Assembly: GCF_004295585.1 (NCBI RefSeq)
Contig: NZ_AP019400.1
Span: forward strand, 6,192,501 to 6,256,500
Origin: Cohnella abietis
GTDB lineage: Bacteria > Bacillota > Bacilli > Paenibacillales > Paenibacillaceae
Direction of reading: 5' to 3'
DNA: 64,000 bases
This document shows, piece after piece, positions 35,455 through 45,102 of the stretch. The notes beneath the pieces are model-generated. The model saw only the letters and a list, made by a program, of their open reading frames with translations. It made no database searches and had not been told where the DNA came from. How positions within the stretch are numbered: position 1 is the first letter of the stretch; each line of letters begins with the position of its first letter. Both the position numbers and the translations under genes were made by a program.

Positions 35455-36372
35455 TTATACCTTTAAGTATCTCCGAACAGAGATTGTACTGCCCCAGACT
35501 CCGAGGAGCGTGCCTAGTATGATAATCGTTCCACCTACCAGCAGTCGAACCTCAGATAACGTTGAGAATTCAATCATATACAAGCCAATGGTGGCACTTG
35601 CTGTATTTACTAGCTGTGAGTATCCATATAACAAAATTGCAGCGCTTATAAAAGACCCGCTAAAGCCGATGATCGCACCTTCGATAAAAAATGGCCAACG
35701 TATGAAGTTGTTTGTAGCTCCGACAAGCTTCATGATGGAAATCTCACGGCGACGGGCTATGATGGTCATTTTAATCGTAGTTGATATGAGGAACATGGCC
35801 ATGATTGCTAATCCTAGTACGATCAAAAATCCGATATTACGGACTGCGTTTGTAATACTAAACAGCTTCTGGATCGTGTCTTTACCGTATTTAACCTTAG
35901 TAATCGATTTATCGGGATCTGTTAAATTAATGGCCTCAACCTGTTTAGCAATAAAGGCGATTTTTTGTGGATCGAAAGCTTCAATCTCGAAGCTATCTGG
36001 CAACGGATTGTTCTCATTCTCATAGCCTTCTAACGCTGCCTTGCCGTCTTCTCCCATACTTTCACGAAACCGCTTCAAGCCTTCCGCTTTAGGTACGAAG
36101 GTGACTGCCTTAACTTCTGGTATTCGCTTAATTGTTCGCTCAATTTCTTCTGCCTTTTGTTGGGTAGTTTCTAACTGAAGGTAGACATTGATTTGAACTT
36201 GGTTGTCCAATTGGTCAGCAAGCTTATTCACATTCATAACTAATAACATAAAGATTCCGAGGATAAACAAGGAAACGGCAATTGAACTCACAGAGGCAAA
36301 TGTCATCCAGCCATTGCGGCCCACGTTTTTGAAGCCTTCGCGAATATGCCGGGAAAGGGTGCTAAATTTCAT
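35455..36372 (-). CDS. ftsX: Cell-division ABC transporter permease FtsX
   Basis: 305 residues from the ATG at 36372 (GAGAGGGG upstream), overlapping the ftsE end by 11 nt. One N-terminal membrane helix, an extracellular domain (about 50-160) that contacts hydrolases, and three C-terminal helices. Family segments GRNGWMTFASVSSIAVSLF and ARRREISIMKLVGAT are present. With FtsE it converts ATP use in the cytosol into activation of wall hydrolases outside. Confidence 0.96.
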   Translation of the reverse strand: MKFSTLSRHIREGFKNVGRNGWMTFASVSSIAVSLFILGIFMLLVMNVNKLADQLDNQVQINVYLQLETTQQKAEEIERTIKRIPEVKAVTFVPKAEGLKRFRESMGEDGKAALEGYENENNPLPDSFEIEAFDPQKIAFIAKQVEAINLTDPDKSITKVKYGKDTIQKLFSITNAVRNIGFLIVLGLAIMAMFLISTTIKMTIIARRREISIMKLVGATNNFIRWPFFIEGAIIGFSGSFISAAILLYGYSQLVNTASATIGLYMIEFSTLSEVRLLVGGTIIILGTLLGVWGSTISVRRYLKV

Positions 36373-37048
36373 AGCCGTATTCCCCTCTCTGCTGATCACG
36401 AACGATGCTTCCCTGTTCTATCGCTATGACACGTTTACGAAGTGTATTTACAATCTCTTTGTTGTGAGTGGCCATAACAATTGTCGTACCGCGGAAATTG
36501 ATTTCTTCGAGTAAATTCATAATGCCCCATGATGTCTCGGGATCCAGGTTCCCTGTTGGCTCATCCGCTACAATTACAGCAGGACTGTTGACGATAGCCC
36601 GGGCAATCGCTACACGCTGCTGTTCTCCCCCTGAGAGCTGGGCAGGCAGGCTGTTTATTTTATGTTTAAGGCCTACAAGCTCCAAAACTTCCAATGTACG
36701 ACGACGGATTTGCTTCCGCGGCGCTTCAATAACTTCCATTGCAAAGGCCACATTATCAAACGCCGTCAATTTAGGTAGCAGCTTATAATCTTGAAAAATA
36801 ACCCCAATGTTACGACGGACGTACGGAATTTTACGATGCTTAAGCTTACCTATATTAAAACCATTTACGGAAATTTGTCCTTTGGTCGGCACTTCTTCCC
36901 GGTAGATCAACTTCATGAAGGTTGACTTCCCTGCACCAGAAGGTCCAACTATGTACACGAATTCGTTGCGATCAATGAGAACGTTTACGCCCTGAAGCGC
37001 CGTTGTTCCATCGGCATAGGTCTTCCAGATATCCTGTAATTCGATCAC
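36362..37048 (-). CDS. ftsE: Cell-division ATP-binding protein FtsE
   Basis: 228 residues from a GTG start (AGGAAGTGA upstream). Complete ABC ATPase: Walker A GPSGAGKST, signature LSGGEQQRVAIARA, Walker B VIVADEPTGNLDPE, H-loop ATHN. First gene of ftsE-ftsX-M23-M23. Confidence 0.97.
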   Translation of the reverse strand: MIELQDIWKTYADGTTALQGVNVLIDRNEFVYIVGPSGAGKSTFMKLIYREEVPTKGQISVNGFNIGKLKHRKIPYVRRNIGVIFQDYKLLPKLTAFDNVAFAMEVIEAPRKQIRRRTLEVLELVGLKHKINSLPAQLSGGEQQRVAIARAIVNSPAVIVADEPTGNLDPETSWGIMNLLEEINFRGTTIVMATHNKEIVNTLRKRVIAIEQGSIVRDQQRGEYGYEI

Positions 37049-37293
37049 GGTATCACTTCCTGTTAAGATTCAGACTTTAGTTACTTCGACATCATGCCTG
37101 ATATTCCTCTCTTTGTCGATCTTTTTCCGAGGAAATATGTCGGCTTATAAACTGCGAGCCTATAATGGGCTTGGGCTGCAGGTAAATTTTAAGAATTTTT
37201 TAATCTTCGAGCAAAACGAACTGAGAGAAATGTTGTATATATAGTTAGAAACATTTGTAAAAGGATTTGTGCAAGCCAGAAAGGGGATTCGAT

Positions 37294-38769
37294 ATGAAAA
37301 AGGGATTATTACTTACATTCTTTCTCGTACTTGTTGTTGCTGGGGCAGGGGTTGGAGGAACAATCTACTATGGGAGTGACACGACGCTTCCTGACCGCTT
37401 TATTGTTTCCGACCTTGAGCTAGGAGGTCAGTCACCGGATGCGGCGTTGAGAGCAATTCAGACTGAGTTAACGGAAGCGGAAAATACCACGATTACTTTT
37501 ATCCCACCTGATAAGGAAGGCTCGTTCTCGAGCACCTCTATTCCGGAAACAACCTGGACTCTTAAGCAGCTTGGGATGACAATAGAAGCTACAGATGCTG
37601 TAAAGGCAGTGCAAGAATATCGAGACGCGTCTTTGTGGGATCGTGCAGTCATGCGCTATCGTAAAAACACAAAAACGGATTTCGAAATTAATGTCTCATG
37701 GGATGATGAGATATTGCGTAAAAAAGTAGCTTCCTCATGGGGCAATGTAGCTGGAACTCCTTCTAAGGAGGCAACTCGAATAATTAATGACCAAGACGAG
37801 GTCGTCTATACTCCCGAAGTCATTGGAACAAAGCTGGATATCCCTTCACTGCTAGCTACGATAAAAACTTTCAAGCCTAAGAGCTTGTCTATTCAATCCG
37901 ATGTTGGGAACGTGCGGAATCACACTGTGACACTGCCCATTCTGGAATCTATTCCTGAGGTTACTGTAGCCTCCTTGAAGGAAGAAGGCATCAGCCGTAA
38001 GCTGATCGAGTTCACTACGGCCTTTACGACAAGCGGTGAAGGTCGCTCTCACAACGTGACGGTAGCCGCAAAAGCCTTGAATGAGACACTGCTCATGCCG
38101 GGCGAGATTTTCGAATATGGCAAAATTGTTGATAAGGCAGATAAGGAATTCGGCTACAAAGAAGCTCCTGTTATTCTTAAAGGCAAGCTGACTCCTGGCA
38201 TCGGTGGAGGGATTTGCCAAGTATCGAGCACATTGTATAATGCGGCTTTGCTCACCGGATTGGATATTGTTGAACGCCGCAATCATTCTCTTGTCGTACA
38301 CTATTTGCCTAAAGGACTCGATGCGACCTTTGCTGATGGCTTTGTTAATTTTAAGTTCCGTAATTCAACGGGTAAGCAATTATTGATACGTACTGTCGTT
38401 AAGGACAAAACCGTTACAGTTAAGCTTTTCGGAACAATGCCGGACAACGTCTCCTATCGGACGGAAACGGAGGAAGTAAAGGTTAATCAGCCGAAAATTG
38501 TTTATGTGGCCAACGATAAGCTGACTATAGGCAAGCAAGAAGTGCTACAGAAGGGCGAGCCTGGCTACGTCATCGAATCTTACCGGATCAAGCTAGTTAA
38601 CGGCGAGGTTAAGGAACGCAAGAAGCTATCCAAGGACACTTACAGGACACAGGACTCTCTAATCGCTGTTAATCCGAACGATCCAAGGCTCAACCCTGAG
38701 GGAAGTACACCCTCTCCCGGTGCTACCCCTTCGCCTGGCTCGACCGAAGGTCCAGTAGAGCCGGTTTGA
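37294..38769 (+). CDS. VanW-family wall-associated protein
   Basis: 491 residues from the ATG at 37294 (AAGGGG 7 nt upstream). N-terminal membrane anchor (about 5-25), a YoaR/peptidoglycan-binding-4-like region (about 35-230), the VanW domain (about 245-365; VTVAAKALNETLLMPGEIF, GGGICQVSSTLYNAAL, RRNHS), a G5-like beta domain (about 385-450) and a Pro/Ser/Thr tail. VanW proteins are wall-related with unknown chemistry; the name does not imply vancomycin resistance. A 7-bp dyad (AAATGTT/AACATTT, 37228-37256) precedes it. Confidence 0.88.
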   Translation: MKKGLLLTFFLVLVVAGAGVGGTIYYGSDTTLPDRFIVSDLELGGQSPDAALRAIQTELTEAENTTITFIPPDKEGSFSSTSIPETTWTLKQLGMTIEATDAVKAVQEYRDASLWDRAVMRYRKNTKTDFEINVSWDDEILRKKVASSWGNVAGTPSKEATRIINDQDEVVYTPEVIGTKLDIPSLLATIKTFKPKSLSIQSDVGNVRNHTVTLPILESIPEVTVASLKEEGISRKLIEFTTAFTTSGEGRSHNVTVAAKALNETLLMPGEIFEYGKIVDKADKEFGYKEAPVILKGKLTPGIGGGICQVSSTLYNAALLTGLDIVERRNHSLVVHYLPKGLDATFADGFVNFKFRNSTGKQLLIRTVVKDKTVTVKLFGTMPDNVSYRTETEEVKVNQPKIVYVANDKLTIGKQEVLQKGEPGYVIESYRIKLVNGEVKERKKLSKDTYRTQDSLIAVNPNDPRLNPEGSTPSPGATPSPGSTEGPVEPV

Positions 38770-39154
38770 GGCTGAAGGGGGCGGACTTCCGATCGGGGCT
38801 GGGGCGCGAGCATCCGGTTACCAGGTTCCAATTCCCTCCCCCCCTTTTTTTCCCCACGGGGAATGGGGAGGGTCTGCGTGATTCTCAATACGATACGAAA
38901 CATCGCTAATGTGCGCTTAGGACAATTACAATGTGCTGATAACAATGAAAAACATTCTACTTGGCGGTTGAATGAAGCTGTAGACGCCAAAAGTGCATTA
39001 AGTACGGTCATAAACATCGTTAACTCCACAAACTAACAACGCATTTAGTCCAATAGAGATGAAATACATCGTACTTCCGTTTACGCGCCATGAAAGGTTG
39101 TTGGAGATGGTCGAAGTAATCCATTGCTAGCCGCAAAACCAAGTAACTCTGTCT
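38770..39154. other. Intergenic with GC-rich hairpin
   Basis: Just after the VanW gene a C-rich run and GGGGAGGG (38835-38873) around TTCCCC-ACG-GGGGAA form a stable hairpin, probably transcript end. From about 38930 the sequence looks like strongly decayed copies of the following repeat. No gene seen. Confidence 0.45.
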
Positions 39155-39601
39155 CAAAACTACACAAGTGGTGGAAATTAATCTGGCGGAACTCTCTACT
39201 CGGTACTTAAACACACCAATGATATGGAATTAGTCGAGATGACAGCTCAACTCCGCTACAAACCACACCAATGACGGGGATTTAGTCGGGCTCACCGCTC
39301 TATTCTGCACCAAAACACACTAATGTCGGAGAGTTAGTCGGACTCACCGCTCTACTCTGCACCATAACACACCCATGACGGGGATTTAGTCGGGCTCACC
39401 GCTCTATTCTGCACCAAACACACCAATGACGGGGATTTAGTCGGGCTCACCGCTCTATTCTGCACCAAACACACTAATGTCGGAGAGTTAGTCGGACTCA
39501 CCGCTCTATTGCACACTTGCACATACTAATGAAGAGGAGTTAGTCGGTTTGACACCAACGTGGGCTTATTATCGGTTTGGCAGCTCTATTCTGCACCAGA
39601 C
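39155..39601. repeat. Tandem array of 51-52-bp units (array B)
   Basis: The anchor TTAGTCG (first copy TTAATCT) recurs at 39178, 39230, 39282, 39334, 39386, 39437, 39488 and 39540: spacings 52, 52, 52, 52, 51, 51, 52. Central units read like TTAGTCGGGCTCACCGCTC followed by TATTCTGCACCAAACACAC. Within a unit ACTAA and TTAGT can pair. A shortened unit ends the array near 39601. It lies between the convergent VanW and argH genes. The period and copy number equal array A (3001-3416), although the unit sequences share little. Confidence 0.9.
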
Positions 39602-39903
39602 GTGCCACCTAGGGAGCTACAGCGACTTTAAGCTGGAGTTTTTTTGTAAGAGCTAAGAGTATGTTACTGGGTAAAGCTATAGGGAACCATCATGCGTGCC
39701 ACTGGGGGGACTATAGTAATCGAGAGCGCTTAAGTTTGTAGGATCCGTGAGAATGTACCGCGCCGAGGAACAAAGAGGCTTGGGTTCCACCATCCAACAA
39801 TATCTTACTAGATCGAGTGCTTAGGGAGAAAAACGAACATTAAGCATGAAGCGCTTAGGTCTTACCCTACCAGCACTGAACGCAGCAAGCTATGGTTAGC
39901 ACA
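39602..39903. other. Intergenic, no gene seen
   Basis: About 300 bp between array B and the argH terminator. There is a weak hairpin with T-run near 39617-39648; nothing else supported. Confidence 0.4.
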
Positions 39904-39946
39904 AATAACGCCCCGACATCCTTGAAGGATGTATCGGGGCGTTATT
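39904..39946 (-). terminator. Arginine operon terminator
   Basis: AATAACGCCCCGA / TCGGGGCGTTATT with an inner CATCC/GGATG stem, 30 bp past the argH stop. Confidence 0.85.
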
Positions 39947-39976
39947 CGTCACTACTATTTAGGGAGGAGGCTTAGT

Positions 39977-41404
39977 CTAGCCCCGCTCCAATCCTGATTT
40001 CGCCTCGTACTCGGCTATCCATTGTGCGGTGTGCACTAGCTCGGCTTCAGCGCGAGCGATAGCTGCCGTTACTTGCGGCGTTGCCGTGCCACCGTAAACA
40101 TTACGGGCATTAACGACCGCTTCTGGCTGCAGAACATCATAGATACGATCATCGAACAACTGAGAGAACTGCTTGAATTCTTCCAATGTCAGATCAAGCA
40201 GGAACTTGTTCTGCTGAATGCAATACAGAACAGTCTTGCCGATAACCTCATGAGCTTGGCGGAACGGTAAGCCTTTGTTAACGAGGAAATCTGCAATATC
40301 GGTAGCGTTCGAGAAGTCTTGGTCGACAGCGCGACGCATTTTGTCTTTGCGCACCTTCATCGTCTCTATCATTGAAGCAAACAGCTGAAGCGCTCCCTGC
40401 AACGTTTTAACGGTGTCGAACATGCCTTCCTTGTCTTCCTGCATATCCTTGTTGTAAGCCAGTGGCAGCGACTTAAGCACGGTCAGAAGACCTACTAGAT
40501 TGCCATAGACACGTCCCGTTTTCCCGCGAACGAGCTCCGGTACGTCTGGGTTTTTCTTCTGAGGCATAATACTGGAGCCTGTGCAGAATGCATCATCTAG
40601 TTCAACGAATTGAAATTCAGTGCTTGACCATAGAATTAACTCCTCGCTTAGACGCGATAAGTGCATCATGATCAAGGAAGCGCCGCTTAGGAATTCCACG
40701 ATAAAATCGCGGTCACTAACAGCATCTAGACTGTTTTCATAAACACGGCCGAAATTAAGCTGCTGAGCCGTAAACTGACGGTCGATTGCGAAGGTTGTAC
40801 CCGCAAGCGCCCCTGCACCTAAAGGCAGCATGTCGATACGCTTGTAGCTGTCTTGCAGACGTTCAATGTCACGGCCAAACATGGACACGTAAGCCATTAA
40901 ATGATGCGCGAACAGAATCGGCTGCGCACGTTGGAGATGCGTATAACCCGGAACGATAGTATCCAGGTTCTGCTTAGCTTGTCCAATAAGTGCGGCTTGC
41001 AGCTTATGTAGCTGATCCACAAACTCGACTACCCGCTTGCGCAGATACAAATGCATGTCCGTCGCCACTTGGTCGTTACGGCTACGGCCTGTGTGAAGCT
41101 TGCCGCCTACTGGTCCAATCTCATCGATCAATGCTTTCTCGATATTCATATGAATATCTTCATCAGCGATGAGGAATTCCTGTTCTCCGTTAACGATACG
41201 CAGGCGAACCTTTAACAATCCTTCCTTGATCTTCTCAACATCCTCGGAAGGAATAATGCCACATTGTCCTAGCATTGTTACGTGCGCTAAGCTGCCTTGG
41301 ATATCTTCCTCAGCCAGCTCCTTATCGAACGTTATTGAAGCTGTATATTCTTCCACTAGCTGGTCGGTCTTCTTCGTGAACCGTCCGCCCCATAGCTTAC
41401 TCAT
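39977..41404 (-). CDS. argH: Argininosuccinate lyase
   Basis: 475 residues. Splits argininosuccinate into arginine and fumarate, the last step. The superfamily signature GSSIMPQKKNPD (about 278-289) includes the catalytic Ser loop; HTGRSRNDQVATD and TVPGYTHLQRAQP are also present. Last gene of the arg cluster, separated from argG by 136 bp with a large hairpin. Confidence 0.97.
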   Translation of the reverse strand: MSKLWGGRFTKKTDQLVEEYTASITFDKELAEEDIQGSLAHVTMLGQCGIIPSEDVEKIKEGLLKVRLRIVNGEQEFLIADEDIHMNIEKALIDEIGPVGGKLHTGRSRNDQVATDMHLYLRKRVVEFVDQLHKLQAALIGQAKQNLDTIVPGYTHLQRAQPILFAHHLMAYVSMFGRDIERLQDSYKRIDMLPLGAGALAGTTFAIDRQFTAQQLNFGRVYENSLDAVSDRDFIVEFLSGASLIMMHLSRLSEELILWSSTEFQFVELDDAFCTGSSIMPQKKNPDVPELVRGKTGRVYGNLVGLLTVLKSLPLAYNKDMQEDKEGMFDTVKTLQGALQLFASMIETMKVRKDKMRRAVDQDFSNATDIADFLVNKGLPFRQAHEVIGKTVLYCIQQNKFLLDLTLEEFKQFSQLFDDRIYDVLQPEAVVNARNVYGGTATPQVTAAIARAEAELVHTAQWIAEYEAKSGLERG

Positions 41405-41441
41405 GTTTGGAATACCCCTCTCTGTTCGTGCTTATAACGGC

Positions 41442-41533
41442 AAAAGGGGAGCGCCGGTTAGCGAAGGTGCCTCCCGCATTGCCCCGCTAAGCGGGGGATG
41501 GTTTGGCAGGCTTCGCGCCCGGTTCTCCCTTTT
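41442..41533. repeat. Long imperfect hairpin between argG and argH
   Basis: AAAAGGGGAG (41442-41451) pairs with CTCCCTTTT (41525-41533), then CCGG/CCGG, GCGAAG/CTTCGC and TGCC/GGCA, closing on CCCCGC-TAA-GCGGGG. Nearly the whole 92 bp folds on itself. It could be a MITE/REP-like insertion or an mRNA-processing structure dividing argG from argH. Confidence 0.65.
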
Positions 41534-41540
41534 GTCTGTA

Positions 41541-42782
41541 TCAGTTAATGCCGGAGGCGCCAGTGACACCAGAAGAAACCTTCAGGCGCAGCGCGTTCAG
41601 GCGGATAAAGCCAGTAGCATCGCCTTGATCGTAAGCTTGCGTAGGGTCCGCTTCCATCGTTGCGATGTGCGGGTTGTAAAGACTAACTGGGCTTTTCAGT
41701 CCAGCGGCCATAATGTTACCCTTGTACAGCTTCAGACGAACGGTCCCTGTAACATTCTTCTGGCTCTCATTAACGAGAGCTTGAATAGCAATACGCTCAG
41801 GAGCAAACCAGAAGCCGTTGTAAACCAATGTACTATATTTAGAGATCAAGGAGTCGCGCAAATGCATGACATCGCGATCCATTGTCAGTGATTCCATTTT
41901 GCGATGAGCGGTGAAAAGAAGGCTGCCGCCCGGAGTCTCGTACACGCCACGGCTCTTCATACCGACGAAACGGTTCTCCACCATATCAACGCGTCCGACA
42001 CCATGTTTGCCGCCGATTTCATTCAGCTTTTCCATTACTTCTAGTGGGCTCAAGCTTTCTCCGTTAATTGCTACGCAGTTTCCACCCTCAAATTCCAGCT
42101 CGATATATTCAGCTTCATCTGGAGCCTTCTCAGGAGAGACGCTAAGCACGTACATGTCTTCAACATCAGCAGCGCTGGAATCGAACCAAGGGTCCTCTAG
42201 CATGCCGCTCTCGAAGCTAATGTGCAACAAATTACGATCCGTGGAATACGGCTTGGAAGCAGAAGCTTGAACTGGAATGCCATGCTTCTCTGCATAAGCA
42301 ATCATCTCTGCACGGCCTGGGAAAGCTTCGCGGAATGCTTCATCACGCCATGGCGCAATAACCTCAATGTTCGGAGTCAAAGCAGCAGCCGTTAGTTCGA
42401 AGCGAACCTGATCGTTTCCTTTGCCCGTAGCACCATGAGCGATAGCTGTTGCACCTTCTGCAAGAGCAATTTCCACCATGCGCTTCGCAATTAGAGGACG
42501 AGCAATACTGGTTCCTAGCAGATACTGACCTTCATACAGCGCGCCCGATTGAAACATCGGGTAGATGAAGTCTTTAGCAAACTCAGCACGAAGATCATCG
42601 ATGTACACTTTAGAGGCGCCTGTCTTAAGCGCTTTTTCCTCCAAGCCATCTAATTCATCCTTCTGTCCGATGTCAGCAGTGAAGGTAATAATTTCCGCAT
42701 CGTATGTTTCTTTGAGCCACGTCAGAATGACCGAGGTATCTAGTCCGCCAGAGTAGGCTAGAACGATTTTATTTTTTGCCAT
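41541..42782 (-). CDS. argG: Argininosuccinate synthase
   Basis: 413 residues. Joins citrulline and aspartate using ATP. PP-loop AYSGGLDTS at the N-terminus; HGATGKGNDQVRFE and SVSPEKAPDEAEY-type family segments. Follows argF by 121 bp. Confidence 0.97.
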   Translation of the reverse strand: MAKNKIVLAYSGGLDTSVILTWLKETYDAEIITFTADIGQKDELDGLEEKALKTGASKVYIDDLRAEFAKDFIYPMFQSGALYEGQYLLGTSIARPLIAKRMVEIALAEGATAIAHGATGKGNDQVRFELTAAALTPNIEVIAPWRDEAFREAFPGRAEMIAYAEKHGIPVQASASKPYSTDRNLLHISFESGMLEDPWFDSSAADVEDMYVLSVSPEKAPDEAEYIELEFEGGNCVAINGESLSPLEVMEKLNEIGGKHGVGRVDMVENRFVGMKSRGVYETPGGSLLFTAHRKMESLTMDRDVMHLRDSLISKYSTLVYNGFWFAPERIAIQALVNESQKNVTGTVRLKLYKGNIMAAGLKSPVSLYNPHIATMEADPTQAYDQGDATGFIRLNALRLKVSSGVTGASGIN

Positions 42783-42903
42783 GATGGGGTGAAAGCTCCT
42801 TTAGAATAAATTGTGCAGCTAGTTATGTCACGTCTATATTACAGCTGTCGATCCGCTGCGAGATTACTTCCCTATTCCATAGTAGCTGCATTAGATGTTG
42901 CTC

Positions 42904-43866
42904 CTACATTATCGCTGCCATGACGGCTTTCTGCGCATGTAGGCGGTTCTCGGCCTCATCGAAAATAACAGAATGCTTACCGTCAATTACGCCTTCGGAT
43001 ACTTCTTCCCCGCGATGAGCAGGCAAGCAGTGCATGAACAGGTAATCAGACTTGGCATATTCAGCTAGTTTCTCATTAACTTGATAGTCCTTAAACGCCT
43101 TCTCGCGTTCCTGCTGCTCTTCCTCAAAGCCCATGCTCGCCCATACATCTGTATAGATGATATCGGCGCCTTCAACAGCTTCACGAGGGTCTCGTAAAAT
43201 ATCTACACGACCGCCCGTTTGATCAGCAGCTTCTTTAGCCAACTGAATGATGTCTGTTGCAGGCTCATATCCAGCTGGAGATGCGCTAGTGAAGTGCATT
43301 CCGAGCTTAGCCGCGCCCATCATCAAGGAATGAGTCATATTATTGCCATCACCAATGTAGGCGATCTTAAGGCCTTCCAGCTTCCCCTTCATCTCGAGCA
43401 CTGTCTGATAGTCAGCCAATGCTTGGCAAGGGTGTGACTGGTCGGACAAGGCGTTAATAACAGGGATCGTTGCACCCCGCGCTAACTCAACCACGTTACG
43501 GTGACCGAAAGTACGGATAATAATACCATCTAAGTAGCGAGACATCGTTTGAGCTGTATCGCGAATGGTTTCTCCGCGGCCCATCTGAATATCATTTTTG
43601 CTAAGAAATAGTGCCTGACCGCCTAATTGATACATTCCAACCTCGAAGGAAACCCGAGTACGTGTCGACGATTTCTCAAAAATCATACCCAGTGATTTAC
43701 CTTTGAGCGGCTGGTAAACTTCTCCGGATTTGTGTTTACGTTTAATCTCAACGGCTAAATCCAATAGATAACGAATTTCTTCCGGTGAATAATCGATAAG
43801 GCCAAGAAAATCCCGCCCCTTCAATTGCAAAGCCATTTCTTCCAGGTTAGCTGCTGTTGTTGTCAT
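42904..43866 (-). CDS. argF: Ornithine carbamoyltransferase
   Basis: 320 residues. Makes citrulline from ornithine and carbamoyl phosphate. Carbamoyl phosphate site STRTR (about 66-70), HPCQ (about 145) and ornithine-site HCLPAHRGEEV are intact. It lies 18 nt downstream of argD. Confidence 0.97.
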   Translation of the reverse strand: MTTTAANLEEMALQLKGRDFLGLIDYSPEEIRYLLDLAVEIKRKHKSGEVYQPLKGKSLGMIFEKSSTRTRVSFEVGMYQLGGQALFLSKNDIQMGRGETIRDTAQTMSRYLDGIIIRTFGHRNVVELARGATIPVINALSDQSHPCQALADYQTVLEMKGKLEGLKIAYIGDGNNMTHSLMMGAAKLGMHFTSASPAGYEPATDIIQLAKEAADQTGGRVDILRDPREAVEGADIIYTDVWASMGFEEEQQEREKAFKDYQVNEKLAEYAKSDYLFMHCLPAHRGEEVSEGVIDGKHSVIFDEAENRLHAQKAVMAAIM

Positions 43867-43884
43867 AGCAACTCCTCCTTTTCC

Positions 43885-45075
43885 TTAAGGGCTAACGGAC
43901 TTAACCGCCGCCTGTTCCGTTAACACGGCTGCAATCAAGCTGACCGCAGTATCGATTTCCTCATGAGTGACAAGTAAATTCGGGAGCAAACGGATTACGT
44001 TCGGACCAGCGGGTACAACAAGCAATCCACGATTATGCAGTTCTGCTATTAGCTCGGCAACAGGTCCATTGCACAATATACCAATTAATAACCCTTTGCC
44101 GCGAATTTGATCTACATTTGGCAAAGCGCTTAGCTTCTCTTCAAGCTGCGCGATAAGGTAAGTTGAAGCTTCTGCTGCCCGCTCTACCGCTTTTTCCTTC
44201 AGCATTGTTTCGATCGTTGCGACCACAGTAGCCATTGCGATCGGCGTGCCTCCAAAAGTAGTCGCATGCGCTCCAGGAACAAAAGCTGGCTTAAGATGTT
44301 CTTTAGCTAGCATAGCACCGACTGGGAACCCACTTGCAATTCCTTTGGCCAGTGTAAATACATCCGGTTCAACATCGTAATGCTCGTATGCGAAAAGCTT
44401 ACCCGTACGTCCCATACCTGTCTGGATTTCATCCAAAATAAGAAGGATGCCATGACGATCACACAACGCGCGTACTTCCCTTAGGAAGTCTGGATCGACG
44501 GGAATAACGCCGCCTTCAGCTTGCACAAGCTCTAGCATGACAGCTGCTGTCTTGTCGTTCACTGCTGCTTCAAGAGCCGCAATGTCGTGAAGAGGTACGT
44601 GGCGGAAGCCCTCAGGCAACGGAAGAAAGCCCTCTTTTACTTTATCTTGACCAGTCGCAGTTAGCGTCGCTAGCGTACGACCATGGAAGGACTGATTAAA
44701 GGTAATGATTTCGTAACGATTCTCGCCCTTTACCTTCTGGAAATACCGGCGTGCGATCTTAATCGCCGCTTCATTCGCTTCCGCACCACTGTTACAGAAA
44801 AACACAGCGTCAGCGCAGCTATTGTCAACCAGCAAACGAGCCGCTTTTTCCTGATTCGGGTTGCTGAACAGGTTGGATACGTGCCACAGCTGATCTAGCT
44901 GCTGAACAAGAGCATCCTTGACCGCATCCGGAGCATGCCCTAGATTCGTTACAGCTAAGCCGCTCATGAAATCAAGATATTCCTTCCCTTGATCGTCCCA
45001 GAGGCGGCTTCCTTTTCCCTTCACTAATGTGATTGGAAATCTGGCATACGTTGCAAACAGTGCGCTGTCACTCAT
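43885..45075 (-). CDS. argD: Acetylornithine aminotransferase
   Basis: 396 residues, PLP fold type I. PLP lysine in FTLAKGIASGFPVGAM, Asp in LLILDEIQTGMGRTG, and NSGAEANEAAIK. Converts N-acetylglutamate semialdehyde to N-acetylornithine. Between argB and argF. Confidence 0.96.
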   Translation of the reverse strand: MSDSALFATYARFPITLVKGKGSRLWDDQGKEYLDFMSGLAVTNLGHAPDAVKDALVQQLDQLWHVSNLFSNPNQEKAARLLVDNSCADAVFFCNSGAEANEAAIKIARRYFQKVKGENRYEIITFNQSFHGRTLATLTATGQDKVKEGFLPLPEGFRHVPLHDIAALEAAVNDKTAAVMLELVQAEGGVIPVDPDFLREVRALCDRHGILLILDEIQTGMGRTGKLFAYEHYDVEPDVFTLAKGIASGFPVGAMLAKEHLKPAFVPGAHATTFGGTPIAMATVVATIETMLKEKAVERAAEASTYLIAQLEEKLSALPNVDQIRGKGLLIGILCNGPVAELIAELHNRGLLVVPAGPNVIRLLPNLLVTHEEIDTAVSLIAAVLTEQAAVKSVSP

Positions 45076-45102
45076 CCCGATCTCTCCTTTGTTAAAAAAA
45101 TT

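Noticed and set aside
37294..38769. Vancomycin resistance gene
   Set aside because: VanW-family proteins are widespread wall proteins; no vanHAX or regulator genes are present.
39770..39810. T-box-like word GGTGGAACC on the minus strand
   Set aside because: There is no stem I/specifier region, no following terminator of the right form, and no minus-strand gene downstream; it lies beyond the arg operon terminator.
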